From Spisula solida (taxonomy: Eukaryota > Mollusca > Bivalvia > Venerida > Mactridae), in the NCBI GenBank assembly GCA_947247005.1, contig OX365956.1, positions 9,816,089 through 9,880,088 on the forward strand: a stretch of DNA of 64,000 nucleotides, given 5' to 3'. The notes beneath the pieces are model-generated. The model was not told the origin of the DNA and did no database searches. It saw only the letters and a program-made list of their open reading frames with translations. The translations under genes and the position numbers were made by a program. Positions 45,875 through 58,367 of this stretch are shown piece by piece (position 1 is the stretch's first letter; each line of letters starts with the position of its first letter).

Positions 45875-46858
45875 GCTACACTCAATTCATTCGATGAATA
45901 TTGTATATTAAAAAGTATGTGTTAGTTTGCATTATATATTGAATGACCCTCGTATATACGTACAATGCTACCTGTGGGCTTCCGGATAAATCCGGTTATG
46001 CTGGTAGTCACTTTAAGATGACATTACTTCTTCTAAACTACATCTATTTAAATAAGTTTTATAGGGTCTGCACTGCAGCTATATCTATATATATGGTGTA
46101 AAACATTAAGGAAAATGTATTTACCAGACATATTGCATTACTAGAAAATAAAACACAGACATACCAGTAATTTTACATTCAGTTTGCTGCTATTTCAACA
46201 TTTATATCAATTAAAGAATCTTCCCCTCACAATGCAGCATGGAGCGGGTTATTACATAATATATGATTTCAACAAGTTCTGTTTGGTCAATATAACCAAC
46301 TACAGGAAAGACAACTCGCGTACCACTCATAACATTTAGCTCTGTACGAGTGCGCTCCCTTAGTTTAGCGTAAGCATCAGTTGCGTTTAATATGCTATAT
46401 ATATGCAATTCCAGAGTCTTGTTTCAAATTTAGTCCTGTTGGATTTTAATGCGTTATAATTACAGTCATTAATTGCACAATTAAATGCATCACATAGTGC
46501 CAACCCGACACATGAAAAAGTACTGATAAGCCTGTGTTGAAAATCACCTGGAAACAAAGACTACTATACTTCTATGTATAGGGGATGAGGCGACTCAAGA
46601 AGTTTTTGAAGGTCTATTTGTGGACCATAATGAAAAATCACATAAAATAAAGACGTTTTATTAATATTTATATTACATGTATAATTATTATTATTAAAAA
46701 AACATGGTATTTTTAAAAATTCATAAAAAATACATGTACATGTCCTTACTAAATTAATGTGTAGTACAATGTATATGATCCAAAGTACCATGATAAGTAC
46801 TACATTATAGCGTTCTTTGTGTATTTCGTCTTAGCATTAAATACTTTATGTACGGGAC
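45875..46858. other. No recognised gene (same in copy 2, 52982-53965)
   Basis: AT-rich sequence. Minus-strand frames at 46211-46408 and 46564-46791 show no recognisable domain. Confidence 0.4.
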
Positions 46859-47036
46859 ACTTTTGAATTATCCGTACCATACAATTAAGAGGCTGTCTTA
46901 ATCATGTTATAACTTAACCATTTTGAATTTTTAATACACCGAAATGATAGTTAATATGGTTAAACGTGAAGTCGTCTGCGACTCTTTTGTTATGTGTGTT
47001 GAGTAGTTCTCCAACAACGGTCATTTCAGATCTGAC

Positions 47037-47117
47037 TCATTCCGGGATTCGAACATCCGACCTTCCGCTCCTAATGCGTGCCTAATCAATTATCGAGTTG
47101 AGTCTTAGTAGAATACA
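47037..47117 (-). repeat. tRNA-like segment (copy 2)
   Basis: Second copy of 39930-40010 within the tandem duplication; sequence looks the same. Confidence 0.3.
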
Positions 47118-48619
47118 GGGCCGGTATTTATTAAACGCCTTGGTAGAAAACTTTAGAATTTTCTTGAAGTCGTTATATTCCCTTAAGTGTATCAGCTAAA
47201 TGATATAATCAAGATTATTAATTATTTACATGTAGTGTTGATGCATTGTGTAGAGGGCTACTATAATCACTATAAGGAAACATAGGTTGTTCTTCAATTT
47301 GCAGTGAATATGCATATCGCTAGTCAAAAAATTTATGTTTTCCTAAGATGCATTCATTATAAATACCATCATGGGAACCGTGGATAAGCTATTCATTCAC
47401 AAGTCATGAACAAAAGGTGATATTTATGTTTAGACTATAGATCTCAGTAGCTAGCCAATCAGCATGGAGAAAAAGTGTTGAATAAATCCCGTATACAACA
47501 CTTTGCTGTCACAGTGGTATATATAACAATAGATTGCTATATACTATAGTAGGCCAAAATAATTAAGCACAGCTATAATAATGTATACATGCATTTAGCA
47601 CAGAAAATGTGGATGTCAAACATTTTTGATACCAAGCTTAGTTTAGTCTATATTATAACAATACTACATTTTAAACAAGTAACTAATTGGACTTATTAGA
47701 ATACATGTACATGTATATCAAACCTTTCTACATTTGTTCATAATTACTGTTATAATCTGAGACAACAATTTTGATAGATAATTAACCAATTAAGGTATTG
47801 CCAACATCTCTGCTGAGTGCTGACAACATCATCAGTAGAGGGTGAATGCCGTGGTAGCTTCTATGACTACAGTACGACCTCTCTAGGGGACATATGTAGT
47901 GCAACAACCTCTGTATAACACAACCTTCAAAGGTACTTGAAGTTATTACATGTATATAATTTTGTAAATTCTGTAGGGCAACAACTTCTAAACAATGACC
48001 AATATTTGCAGGGTCTCACTCTACAGAGGTTTTCTGTACTAGTGTGTCTTTAATAATAACGTGCAGATTACCCTCCTCTTCTAAGACATCATTTCCACAG
48101 AGTAGAACTTAAAACCAACTAAACGATAGGGGTTCCAATGGTGTCTGCAGGTGATTGAAGTTAATGACTTTTAAACAATCACAACCCATAATTTACAAAT
48201 TAACACCTCACCTCCAAGACCACCTCAAAATAAAGACCACTACTTTCTGTCCACTGACTTGCACATTATTCAACCTCAAATTCACAGTGAAATTGCACCT
48301 ATATGTACCTCTTTAACAAGATTGGCTCAGAATTAACCATTTTTCGTTCCGTTTTCATCTGTTTGCTCTCTGATAGAATGAAGCAATCACTCAACATTAT
48401 TGAGATAAGTTTTTTACAGTCCCTAGAAGGAATTTCATTATTGACTTTTTACTGTAAATAGCTTAATTTTGCCACTTAGATCTTTATATGCATCATGCAA
48501 CACTTAACATATTACACCAGCACTTAAATGGTATATCATACCCTATGTACCTGGTACTGGTCGATTTATAGGCAAAGTGTACCTGATAAACAAAGATTAT
48601 TTATCTATAGTCTAAGTCA

Positions 48620-48712
48620 GATAGAACGGCTCGTAGGTGTTGATATGGGATTATAATCCTCGTTTCACTCGGAGTTATAAATCCCATATACAACACCTAC
48701 TCATGTTCTATC
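48620..48712. mobile_element. Foldback element, 93 bp (copy 2)
   Basis: Second copy of 41513-41605 in the tandem duplication, with the same arms and loop. Confidence 0.75.
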
Positions 48713-49046
48713 CTATACATAGGTGTAATACTAGGTAAATAGTTTGCGTCGTTTGCCCGGGGGCACGAAACTCGGTTATGAAATTGTAAAAATCTGCACC
48801 TAAATAAAATAAATTCACTAATATCTATCTCAATTTTATGTCATAATACAAGAAACATTAAAAAAGAGGATACATAATACATACCCCAGCTTTCCATGAA
48901 ATCATAGTTGCATTACATGCTTGGCTACATTTATCCAACAAGAAAAACGTGCAGTTATCGTCAGATATCGTAATATGCATGAAATAAAGTCTGTTTCGAG
49001 TTAATATGCAGTGGTATAATAATAGCCTACCATTACATTCAAGAAT

Positions 49047-49747
49047 CAAAGGGAAGCTACTCTTCCTATTGGGAGTTATTACTCCTGATTTTCAGGGTAA
49101 GAAACTCTAACCGACTTACTAAAGTCAAACAGAGTTGCCTCCCGTTGTATCAAGGGAAGTAATTCATGAACTATAAAGTTCTCCCCCTTGATTTTCAGGG
49201 GAAGTCACTCTTACCGACTTAAACTATGTCGGACAGAGTTGTCTCCCCTGAATACAAGAGAAGTAACTCTTGCCATTTGCAGAGTTATCTCCCCTGATTT
49301 GTTAAGGGGAAGTGACTCTAACCGACTTAAAATAGGTCGGGCAGAGTTGTCTCCCCTGAATTCAAGGGAAGTAACTCTTGCCCTCTGCAGAGTTATCTCC
49401 CCTGATTTTAAGGGGACGTCACTCTTACCGACTTAAATAGGTCGGACAGTGTTGTCTCCCCTGAATTCAAGGTATGTAACTCTTGTCTTTAGCAGAGTTC
49501 TCTCCCCTGATTTTAAGGGGAAGTCAATATTACCGACCTAAAATAGGTCGTACAGAATTCCCTCCCCTGAATTTAAGGGAAGTAACTCTTGTCCTGTGCA
49601 GAGTTCTCTCCCCTGATTTTCAGGGAAATAACTCTTGTCAGGGGAAGTCACTCTTACTGATAAAAATAAGTCACACAGAGTTCCCCCTCCTTTGTTATGA
49701 AGAGTTAAATCGCCTGATATATTAATGGGGAGTTAGTCTTATATTAG
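49047..49747. repeat. 109-bp array of nested inverted repeats (copy 2)
   Basis: Second copy of 41940-42640 in the tandem duplication. The two open frames are also repeated unchanged. Confidence 0.85.
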
Positions 49748-50856
49748 TTGTAGGTCCTCCCGGTATCAGGATAATTAATGTAAATGTAACTGGGGTAGTA
49801 TCAATACAATGGGTTGGTATAGAGTCTTAAGGTAGAACCACACTATGTAAAATTCAAGATCCACGTACAAATTTGGTATCATTGTAAACTTTGATTTAAT
49901 CCCAATTCAACATCGCGTCTTATATATCCGTGTGCATTCCCATGACGTTACTATGACGTCGTGAAGTTACAGTGGAAAACGCGTTTTAACGTTGTTCCGT
50001 CAAAGGCAAAGGGAATAATACATACAACGCTTACTTATTACACGATAGGTAATAATACATACACCTTATCTGATAGCGAGCTCACAAAGAAGGACATACG
50101 TCATGTCTGGCATGTTTGTGCTTTTTACTGAGGGAAATAACATACCATTTCTGAAGTCACTACGTAATTTCTCCACAACCAATTAAGGCGAGCAAGAAAC
50201 GAGTATCAGCTAATCTCAACAAATATCGTAATGTTGAACCATTTTTAAGAACTAGTGTTAAAACAATTGAATTCTTTTTTGTTGACCAGGCAGCCGGAAT
50301 TGTTGCTAATGTCAATCGGAATGACCATTGAATACACCAAATATGGAAATGTTTAAATGTGGTTTAATATAATAATACATGTAATATTAAAATGAATATG
50401 TTGGTGTCATTAAATTGTAATTGTCATGTCAGCAATACCCTTAATTGGAATAAACGTTATTCTATTTATATTGTAGAAGTTCTATGTTATTGATATCAAG
50501 TGTTGATACAATTGTTAATATCAAATTCATCATGGCACGGATGCAGTTTCTACAGAACGATATGTCCGTCTGTTACATACGTAGCACGTTACCAACTGGC
50601 ACACACACGCACCCACAGGCCCTGGTAAAAGAAAGCCACCAAACCGAAATGACCCGTGCCGTTTTCCGTAGAAACGTTCATCTGGTGTAACCCACGGGGC
50701 ATGATCAGACTAGGTGCACGTTGTTAGGACATAATATAATTATGTAATGCAATCATTGCAGTCGGGACATACCACGCTAGTACGTAACTGCTAATTTACA
50801 TACCTTGTCCGTAATGAAACCAGTTTAATTATGTATCATCCGTAACTAAACGGGGT

Positions 50857-52517
50857 TCTACCGTGCTCTACCGTATATATATAACCATTCTTCGGGTATA
50901 TCCTGTCTCGATCAATATGAAACGTTCTTTATTGGGATCCAACCGGTGCCGAGCCAGGATTCAGCGCAGTCCAAATAATGCCGGTATGCCACGGTTCATC
51001 AAGGTAGAGGGAGGATAGAAACAAAGACCTGGATATACCAGTAGAGCCGCGGAAATCCCTCGATTTAGTCGGTTCTTTACATCTTGTTTGGTCACTCCCA
51101 GTTGTAATAAACATCTAAAAAAATACCGGAATTGGTTTGCACCTATAGTGGAATTCGAACCTAACTGTACGACGTCATACGGTCGGATCACCAAGAAGTT
51201 CACGGTGTCTGAAAGGTTGTTAGCCCGGTTAGACATGATACCTACCGGGAAAAACCGGGGTTGCCAAACCAGCACTGTGATACTAGGGTTATGTAAGCTT
51301 AGAACCGGGACACACCGTGGCTATACTGGGATAATCGGTACTGATACCGGTGTATTATAAAAATCGTCAGATCTATGAAAACAGGCAACGCGCATGCGTG
51401 GGAAAGGTGTCGGTTCCGGTGTGACTATAGTCGGGACCGGATGATTAACATGTTCCTATACGGTAAGTATTTTTACTTTAACACGTTACCTATGTTAATT
51501 ATGCCTGTTTTTCTATGCACACGATTCAGCTTCTATGTCTATAAAGACATGTCGAGTTACAACACCTTTATGCACCTGTGTTGTGCTCGTTATTTGCCAT
51601 GCATGATAGATTCTGAAAACAAAAGTAGAAAGTTACATATAATTAGTATTATCAGCTCATTTATTCAGGACACGGGGTTTTTATTGGCATATTTACACTC
51701 GTCGTGGATAACTGGCGATCCGTGTTTAAGACGTTGATGTTTACTGTATAGACTTGCGGGGGCGTAGGTAGTAAAGTTATCTTATTATTAAAAATGACTA
51801 AGGCGAGTAACGGTGACAAGTCATGCCCTAGGCCTAGAAAGTTGCTAATACCCCGTTCTCAGTGTCCCGGTTTGGTATCCCCAATGGGTCCGAATTTGTA
51901 ATCCGGTGGAACCGTGTCTAACCGGGGAGACAACCGTAGCGGCACCGTGAACATCCGGGGCGATCTGGAATAAACTGTGATGTACCGGCTAACAGTCCCG
52001 GTTGTTTTAAAATGTTAATTACAACCGGGACAAATCGGGGGTCACCGCGAGCGATATCGAGAACCGGCTTACTCCAGGGGTCACTGGGGCACGGCCGTAG
52101 CACACCGGCTATAATATAGATTATGGCGAGAGCCGGCTAAGCCCCGGTAATGTACGGTATAGCCCTAATGCACACGGGGGCACGGCCGTGGCGATACCGG
52201 CTTTCACTTTCATACCACCGGCAACAACCGGGACCAAACCGTGCTTTACCGGGACCCTACCGCTCTGCACCGTAACGACACCGTACTTAACCGGGAATAA
52301 ACCCTAGCTACCCCAGCGTCAGACTGAATAATCTTTCAGACCGGGGGTACAACGGGATAACGTCGGGAATGTGAGAATGCAATTGATATTTTGTTACAAA
52401 AATGTCCCGGGTTATCACGGTATACCGGCTTTCCTCCATCGGGACGTACCGGGGCCTGAACCGGGACAGTGAGAACGGGGCTTAAGGCGTAGTCCCGGTT
52501 GTAACCCAGGTTTGACT
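50857..52517 (+). repeat. GC-rich ACCG array with 10-11-bp phasing (copy 2)
   Basis: Second copy of 43750-45410. I saw no differences between the copies in this stretch. Confidence 0.75.
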
Positions 52518-52842
52518 CCATTATCCGATTCTGTTGAAATCTTGACCGTTCTTTACGGTAGCTCCCGATGACTACATGAGGCTTTAAACATTTTAAAACA
52601 ATCGAGTCTCTTTTGCCAGTTTGATAAGATAAGCACGGTTTAGCACGTGTAGCTTAATATGGCTAAAGTAATCACTCAACAGTATAGCAGTTTCAACGTT
52701 TCTTTTGTACATACGCTCCTCTCTGACTGACAAATAGTCAAATACATAGCATTTATATAAGCAATTTAAGCGACAACAATACATAACATTATATTTATGT
52801 AAACTTAATAAAACGTAGTGTTCCGGGTAATTATAATTTATT

Positions 52843-52981
52843 GCGACATTTAACGTCACAGATGCGACATTAAGCGTCAGGGGGAATTGCGACATTTAGC
52901 GTCGGTTACGACATTTAGCGTCAGCCTTGTGACATTTATCGTCAAGTGCGACATTTATCGTCAAGTGCGACATTTAGCGTC
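52843..52981 (+). repeat. Cluster of GCGACATTTAGCGTC sites (copy 2)
   Basis: Second copy of 45736-45874 in the tandem duplication. Confidence 0.8.
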
Positions 52982-54048
52982 GCTACACTCAATTCATTCG
53001 ATGAATATTGTATATTAAAAAGTATGTGTTAGTTTGCATTATATATTGAATGACCCTCGTATATACGTACAATGCTACCTGTGGGCTTCCGGATAAATCC
53101 GGTTATGCTGGTAGTCACTTTAAGATGACATTACTTCTTCTAAACTACATCTATTTAAATAAGTTTTATAGGGTCTGCACTGCAGCTATATCTATATATA
53201 TGGTGTAAAACATTAAGGAAAATGTATTTACCAGACATATTGCATTACTAGAAAATAAAACACAGACATACCAGTAATTTTACATTCAGTTTGCTGCTAT
53301 TTCAACATTTATATCAATTAAAGAATCTTCCCCTCACAATGCAGCATGGAGCGGGTTATTACATAATATATGATTTCAACAAGTTCTGTTTGGTCAATAT
53401 AACCAACTACAGGAAAGACAACTCGCGTACCACTCATAACATTTAGCTCTGTACGAGTGCGCTCCCTTAGTTTAGCGTAAGCATCAGTTGCGTTTAATAT
53501 GCTATATATATGCAATTCCAGAGTCTTGTTTCAAATTTAGTCCTGTTGGATTTTAATGCGTTATAATTACAGTCATTAATTGCACAATTAAATGCATCAC
53601 ATAGTGCCAACCCGACACATGAAAAAGTACTGATAAGCCTGTGTTGAAAATCACCTGGAAACAAAGACTACTATACTTCTATGTATAGGGGATGAGGCGA
53701 CTCAAGAAGTTTTTGAAGGTCTATTTGTGGACCATAATGAAAAATCACATAAAATAAAGACGTTTTATTAATATTTATATTACATGTATAATTATTATTA
53801 TTAAAAAAACATGGTATTTTTAAAAATTCATAAAAAATACATGTACATGTCCTTACTAAATTAATGTGTAGTACAATGTATATGATCCAAAGTACCATGA
53901 TAAGTACTACATTATAGCGTTCTTTGTGTATTTCGTCTTAGCATTAAATACTTTATGTACGGGACAATTGGACACCAATCAGAAACGTGGACATTGTCTA
54001 GCCATCCACACAAGGGACGCACAGAACCTATCATCCGTATCACCAAAC

Positions 54049-54308
54049 ATGAATATTTCACATGTGTCTATACTGCTTCTTACAATGAATATTTCACATG
54101 TGTCTATACTGCTTCTTACAATGAATATTTCACATGTGTCTATACTGCTTCTTGCAATGAATATTTCACATGTGTCTATACTGCTTCTTGCAATGAATAT
54201 TTCACATGTGTCTATACTGCTTCTTAATACCATGAATATTTCACATGTGTCTATACTGCTTCTTACAATGAATATTTCACATGTGTCTATACTGCTTCTT
54301 ACAATGAA
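54049..54308. repeat. 36-bp minisatellite, seven copies
   Basis: Unit ATGAATATTTCACATGTGTC plus TATACTGCTTCTTACA, 36 bp, seven times, with one 39-bp variant (TTAATACC). The period is divisible by three, so frames on both strands remain open (53926-54336 has a 12-residue repeat MNISHVSILLLT). The array starts 80 bp past the end of the tandem duplication. Confidence 0.9.
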
Positions 54309-54816
54309 TGCCGCACTCTTTGCCTTCTTAAATTAGCATAATATTACCATAACGGGAGATAGTTCTGGTGTAATAACTAACCATCTTAACTTCGCATGCA
54401 TGATATGAAGCCTTCTTGCACTATCTATATATAGTGGTGTAGTTGTTTTTTCAATTAGTTACAGCGATTATATTTTAACACAATGGCGAAATAAAATGCT
54501 GCTCAGTTATTCCTATCAGTTTACATACTTTTTTATGCGATCATAGCATGATTGTCACAGTGATGCGATATTGGTGAGTTTTACAGTACATACCATATGT
54601 TCCTACTAGACACTCCTTGACTTTCTTAAATAAGAATTATGCTATTTTAGGGTTTATCAAACACCTCTAGTTATGTAATGAAGTAATCACCCTTTCCCTG
54701 CTTTTGTTATTGTCGCGAAATACAATAAAACTGAATGGGTCTGCTTTGAAGACTTGCACAGTATAACATACAGCATGCCCGATAATCCCACATTAGTAAC
54801 ATCAAAGTACTGAAGT
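54309..54816. other. No recognised gene
   Basis: AT-rich, no supported feature. Confidence 0.4.
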
Positions 54817-55773
54817 ATTTTTACTTGGGGGATAACGAAAATCTTCGTAATCTATTAAAAATTACCTTAAATGATATTGGATTAATAAGTGTAAATATTG
54901 TGAAAATACTTCTCAAATATTTTCAACAGCTGAGTCATTCAAATTGCATCTTACGAACCCATAAAGGCAATCCGCTCATAAAAAACTGAACTAGTTTCAA
55001 CTGTGAAGGGTGGCTGAAATACTTAGTTTTAGCTGAGAAAAAGTCTTAAAAAGACTAAAAATAACAGTAAATGGTAATATCACGCACCTGCATAAATAAT
55101 GTTTGACGGTAGTAAACAAAAATAATATAAGTAATTGAATAGGGGATGGATTGGCGCAAACAATGAACAAAATAACAACTAAAACTACACAAAGTCAAAA
55201 GTCCATAACTCTAGGGTACGAATAGCGCGAACGATTGATAAAGGGGACGAAACACTATGTTCTCGAATCTCGGCGCAAAATGTGTGACAACAGCGCTTGG
55301 AAAAGGGCTATTTAGCCGAAGATTTGAGGTAAATTTAATGGATACAACGTCGATCAATACTTTTTATCAATGCAAAATATTGTAAATAGTGAAAAATAAA
55401 GACATTATAACAGGAGTTTGTAGCTAAACTGTAATATGAACGTTATGAAACAAAACAGGGTAAATTTCGTCTGCTTAATCAGGTACTGTAACAGTTACAT
55501 TTTTATCAACCCTCAAAAAACATTAGTCATTTTATAGCGCGTAGGAAGAAGAAGAAACATTCCAAAATTATCGCAATACAAAGAAATAAAAAAATAATTC
55601 AATTGCTAGGGACAAATGTCTAAAAATGATTGAAAATTATGATTTTGGTTTAGATTGTATGGAACTCGTTTTTTGCTAGGATTAATTGGTTGTGGAGAAA
55701 TTACATGGATAAAATCGTTGTGATTTCTAAATTGGTATGTAACAATACTTGGGGGACTCCCCCAAGTAAAAAT
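54817..55773. mobile_element. Inverted-repeat-bounded segment, ATTTTTACTTGGGGGA ends
   Basis: ATTTTTACTTGGGGGA at 54817-54832 is exactly inverted at 55758-55773. The right side also holds a perfect palindrome ACTTGGGGGA-C-TCCCCCAAGT (55747-55767), suggesting a hairpin end. The interior is AT-rich with no transposase. A non-autonomous transposon is likely but not proved. Confidence 0.5.
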
Positions 55774-55824
55774 CGCCTCAATGAAAAGCGCCGACATTGT
55801 GTGTGTAATTGTGGTATGTGATGT

Positions 55825-55900
55825 TTTTGTTTTCTGTGCTCGGTTTTTTAAGCTGAGTGCTGCCTTCCCTGTCTGATTTACTATTACCATTTTGAAATTA
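55825..55900 (-). repeat. Copy of the GGGAAGGCAGCACTCA dispersed repeat
   Basis: On the minus strand AATCAGACAGGGAAGGCAGC, ACTCAGCTTAA and CCGAGCACAGAAAACA match the insertion at 594-655. The 94-codon frame 55606-55890 is made of this repeat and its flank. Confidence 0.65.
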
Positions 55901-57540
55901 ACATTATTTTATTTTTTAATTGTATTGCTCTATTTTACTTCTATAAAACATTATATAACCCTTGGCGGGCGGGCATTTCCGGGTTCGATCTCAGGCCGCG
56001 TAATACGAAAGTACCGTCGAGTTTTCGTTAGGGTAAGGATACGTATAATGGGCGATAAATGATCAAATGTTCATCATCTTGTGATTGAAACGTTATCAAA
56101 ATGTAGAAAAATTATTAAGAAAACATATACAAGCAGTGTCAACAACAATTCTTCTACAATTATCGCGAATGCCGACCATTCAATGACGTCACTGGAGTGT
56201 GCATTAAAAAAACACTCGTATACCTGAAATCGTGACCTTTGAACTTATTGTCGTAAAATCACGTATGATCGAGTTTTCACATTGAACGTAGCATAATTCT
56301 AAACTTTAAAGATTCCGTATGTCGTTAAAAGTGCAATCTGTTACAAATTTGCAATTTAAACGAATAATTAAGAAACTAAATAAAACCGCACTAGAAATGT
56401 GTATTACTACGCGCTTTCACAACATAGATCCGTAGTAGGCTAGTTAAATCAGGAATCTACGAACAATTTAACAAATTAAAATCAATTTTGAGTGCCGAAT
56501 GACGTTCAAAAATATCAGATCTACCGCCAAAATCAGCAACAATATGGTGAATTACCGAATATGACTATGAAACAAAGAATTTCCAAGGAAAAACAATCGA
56601 GAAAATGAACTGTCCTGAGTCCGCATGGCATAAGATTACGTCATAATTTGTCTCCCTTGATTTTATTCATACATTGAGAAACCAGTCCATTTCTCTTTGG
56701 TTTCTTAAAATCTGAATAGCTGTTTTACAATTTAAAAAAAAGAGTTGTTTTTGTCAGTCTTGCAGTAATCCTTCTAGTTTCGACTGTCTTTAGATGACTT
56801 TATTTGAAATTTATGATAATTTATAGACCCCCTTAAATGATGGCTCTGCACGATCACACGTTAGTGCGAAAGTGGTCATTTTTTATCGTAGGAAATCGCA
56901 TTTAAAAATACGTTTAATAACGTCCGATCAGTTTCATAACAGATAAACATAAAAATGGCCTAGATGTTTTTTAAATGTAAAATTTCATAACATTTTGAGA
57001 ATAGTTAATATTTATTTCATACATATGAAAACAATAAGTATCTCAAAAAGCGCCGGATTTTAGCAAAATTACGCAATTTACAAATTTTCATTATGGTTGG
57101 CACCTTCCTTTTTTATCTATTGGTCATTTAACTTGCACCATTTCCGGTCTGACATTTGAGACGTATTACAGCAAAACTTCCTGCGAATTGCGCAAGAATT
57201 GTTGATAATACAAAAATTGCAATACTTTAACTCACGGAGTTTTGTTACAATTACGTTGCGAGTTTTGACAAATTTTAAGCGACATCAGCTTTAAGATTAC
57301 ATTGTCTCTTCTAAACGTAATACCCATTGTAATGTACATTGAGTTCGATTTTATAGCTTTATTTTCACACTTTTTCACCATTTTGGAGACATGTCTGGTG
57401 ATATTGAAGCAACATATAATTATGTTGTATACATTAGATCATTATGTTTAGATATTACATTGAAAATATGCCCTTCACATATTTATAGTTGGAAATAACT
57501 CGACAACAACACGTGTTCCGTATTTTTATATTATAATTTA
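55901..57540. other. No recognised gene
   Basis: AT-rich sequence with stops in all frames. No repeat or RNA gene that I can support. Confidence 0.4.
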
Positions 57541-57564
57541 CGTTTCGGCTTGCGCCTTCATCAG
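57541..57564 (-). ncRNA. Hammerhead-ribozyme-like core
   Basis: Minus strand: CTGATGA, then AGGCGCAAGCC (a three-pair stem GGC/GCC closed by GCAA), then GAAACG. Both conserved hammerhead boxes are intact. One extra A sits between the first box and the stem. A cleavage-site strand (UH after a stem III) is not obvious; CGTA...TACG downstream could pair, but the next base is not U. The core sits about 30 bp from a pair of 80-bp direct repeats, as expected of a Penelope-type or retrozyme-type terminal repeat. Confidence 0.5.
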
Positions 57565-57592
57565 AATATAATATACGTGTATATTAATGTAC

Positions 57593-57672
57593 ATGACTAA
57601 GGAATATGCCAACACGATTGGTCTCCCTTTAGTTCTAAAAACGTTGAAATTAGTTCGAGTACATTTTCTTTA
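57593..57672 (-). repeat. Direct repeat, first member (80 bp)
   Basis: CATGACTAAGGAATATGCCA, CACGATTGGTCTCCCTTTAG and AACGTTGAAATTAGTTCGAG also occur, slightly changed, at 58176-58253. The pair may be the terminal repeats of a small retroelement. Confidence 0.75.
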
Positions 57673-57849
57673 TATCTAGGCCATCATTTATTTTTTCTTC
57701 ACATTTTGAAATACTAATGGATACATTCAGTAAATTAGTCGAGAAAAAACTAGTAAGGTCAGTTGATAATTACTTCATTCAGCTTTTTGATGGGCGGGGC
57801 TTTGGCGGATCATTTTCTCGTTCGATTGTTTGATGGGCATTTGGACTTG

Positions 57850-57940
57850 TATGTGTTTTTATGTTTCCTGTGCTCGGCTGGTGAAGTTGAGTGCTGTCTT
57901 CCATGTCCGACTTAATATTGTCTTTGTACTCGTACTTAAC
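57850..57940 (-). repeat. Copy of the CTTAACCAGCCGAG dispersed repeat between the direct repeats
   Basis: Minus strand: AATATTAAGTCGGACATGGA, AGACAGCACTCAACTTCACC and AGCCGAGCACAGGAAACAT, the best full-length match to the insertion at 594-660. Confidence 0.65.
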
Positions 57941-58175
57941 TGAAAATAGTTGCAGAATGCAGCGTTAATTTGAATGAAAATGTGGTTTAGTTTGAGTTGC
58001 TCGCGTGCGACGATCTATTTAATCAAGTAACATTTACGCGGTTACAATAAACAACAATTTGTACCAATTTCACATTTTAATTTAACGATTTTTGTCAAGA
58101 GCGATTTGAATGGTATTGATTCAAACGTGATTAAGATAATGGTAGCATGCTAAATTCAATAACGGTAACTCGTAC

Positions 58176-58253
58176 ATGACTTAGAATATGCCAACACGAT
58201 TGGTCTCCTTTTAGTTTTAAAACGTTGAAATTAGTTTAAGTACATTTTCTTTT
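58176..58253 (-). repeat. Direct repeat, second member (78 bp)
   Basis: Matches 57593-57672 at about nine of ten positions. Similarity stops right after CATGAC/GTACATGAC, so the hammerhead-like core is not duplicated here. Confidence 0.75.
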
Positions 58254-58367
58254 GAATTTGGGGTTCAACGAGTTTTCCAACACTTACCAGTCATTTACGG
58301 CATCGAAAACTTGGTAACTACCCCACAAGTGCAAGACTTGCATTTGAGAAGTGTAACGGAAGAACAT

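Larger units (their letters stand above)
39752..46858. repeat. Tandem duplication, copy 1 (7,107 bp)
   Basis: Every landmark in this segment recurs 7,107 bp downstream. The join at 46858/46859 reads TACGGGAC followed by ACTTTTGAATT. The two outer borders share only CA (39751-39752, 46858-46859, 53965-53966), so the break has 2-bp microhomology, not a flanking repeat. Compared with copy 2 I see four substitutions: 39821 (c/t), 41023 and 41024 (at/gg) and 41884 (a/c). I did not check every base. Nine of ten shared translated frames are identical. No gene inside is recognised. Confidence 0.95.
46859..53965. repeat. Tandem duplication, copy 2 (7,107 bp)
   Basis: Direct, head-to-tail second copy of 39752-46858. 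The matching variant positions are 46928, 48130-48131 and 48991. Features of copy 1 recur at plus 7,107. It is either a recent true tandem duplication or two alleles joined in assembly. Confidence 0.95.
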
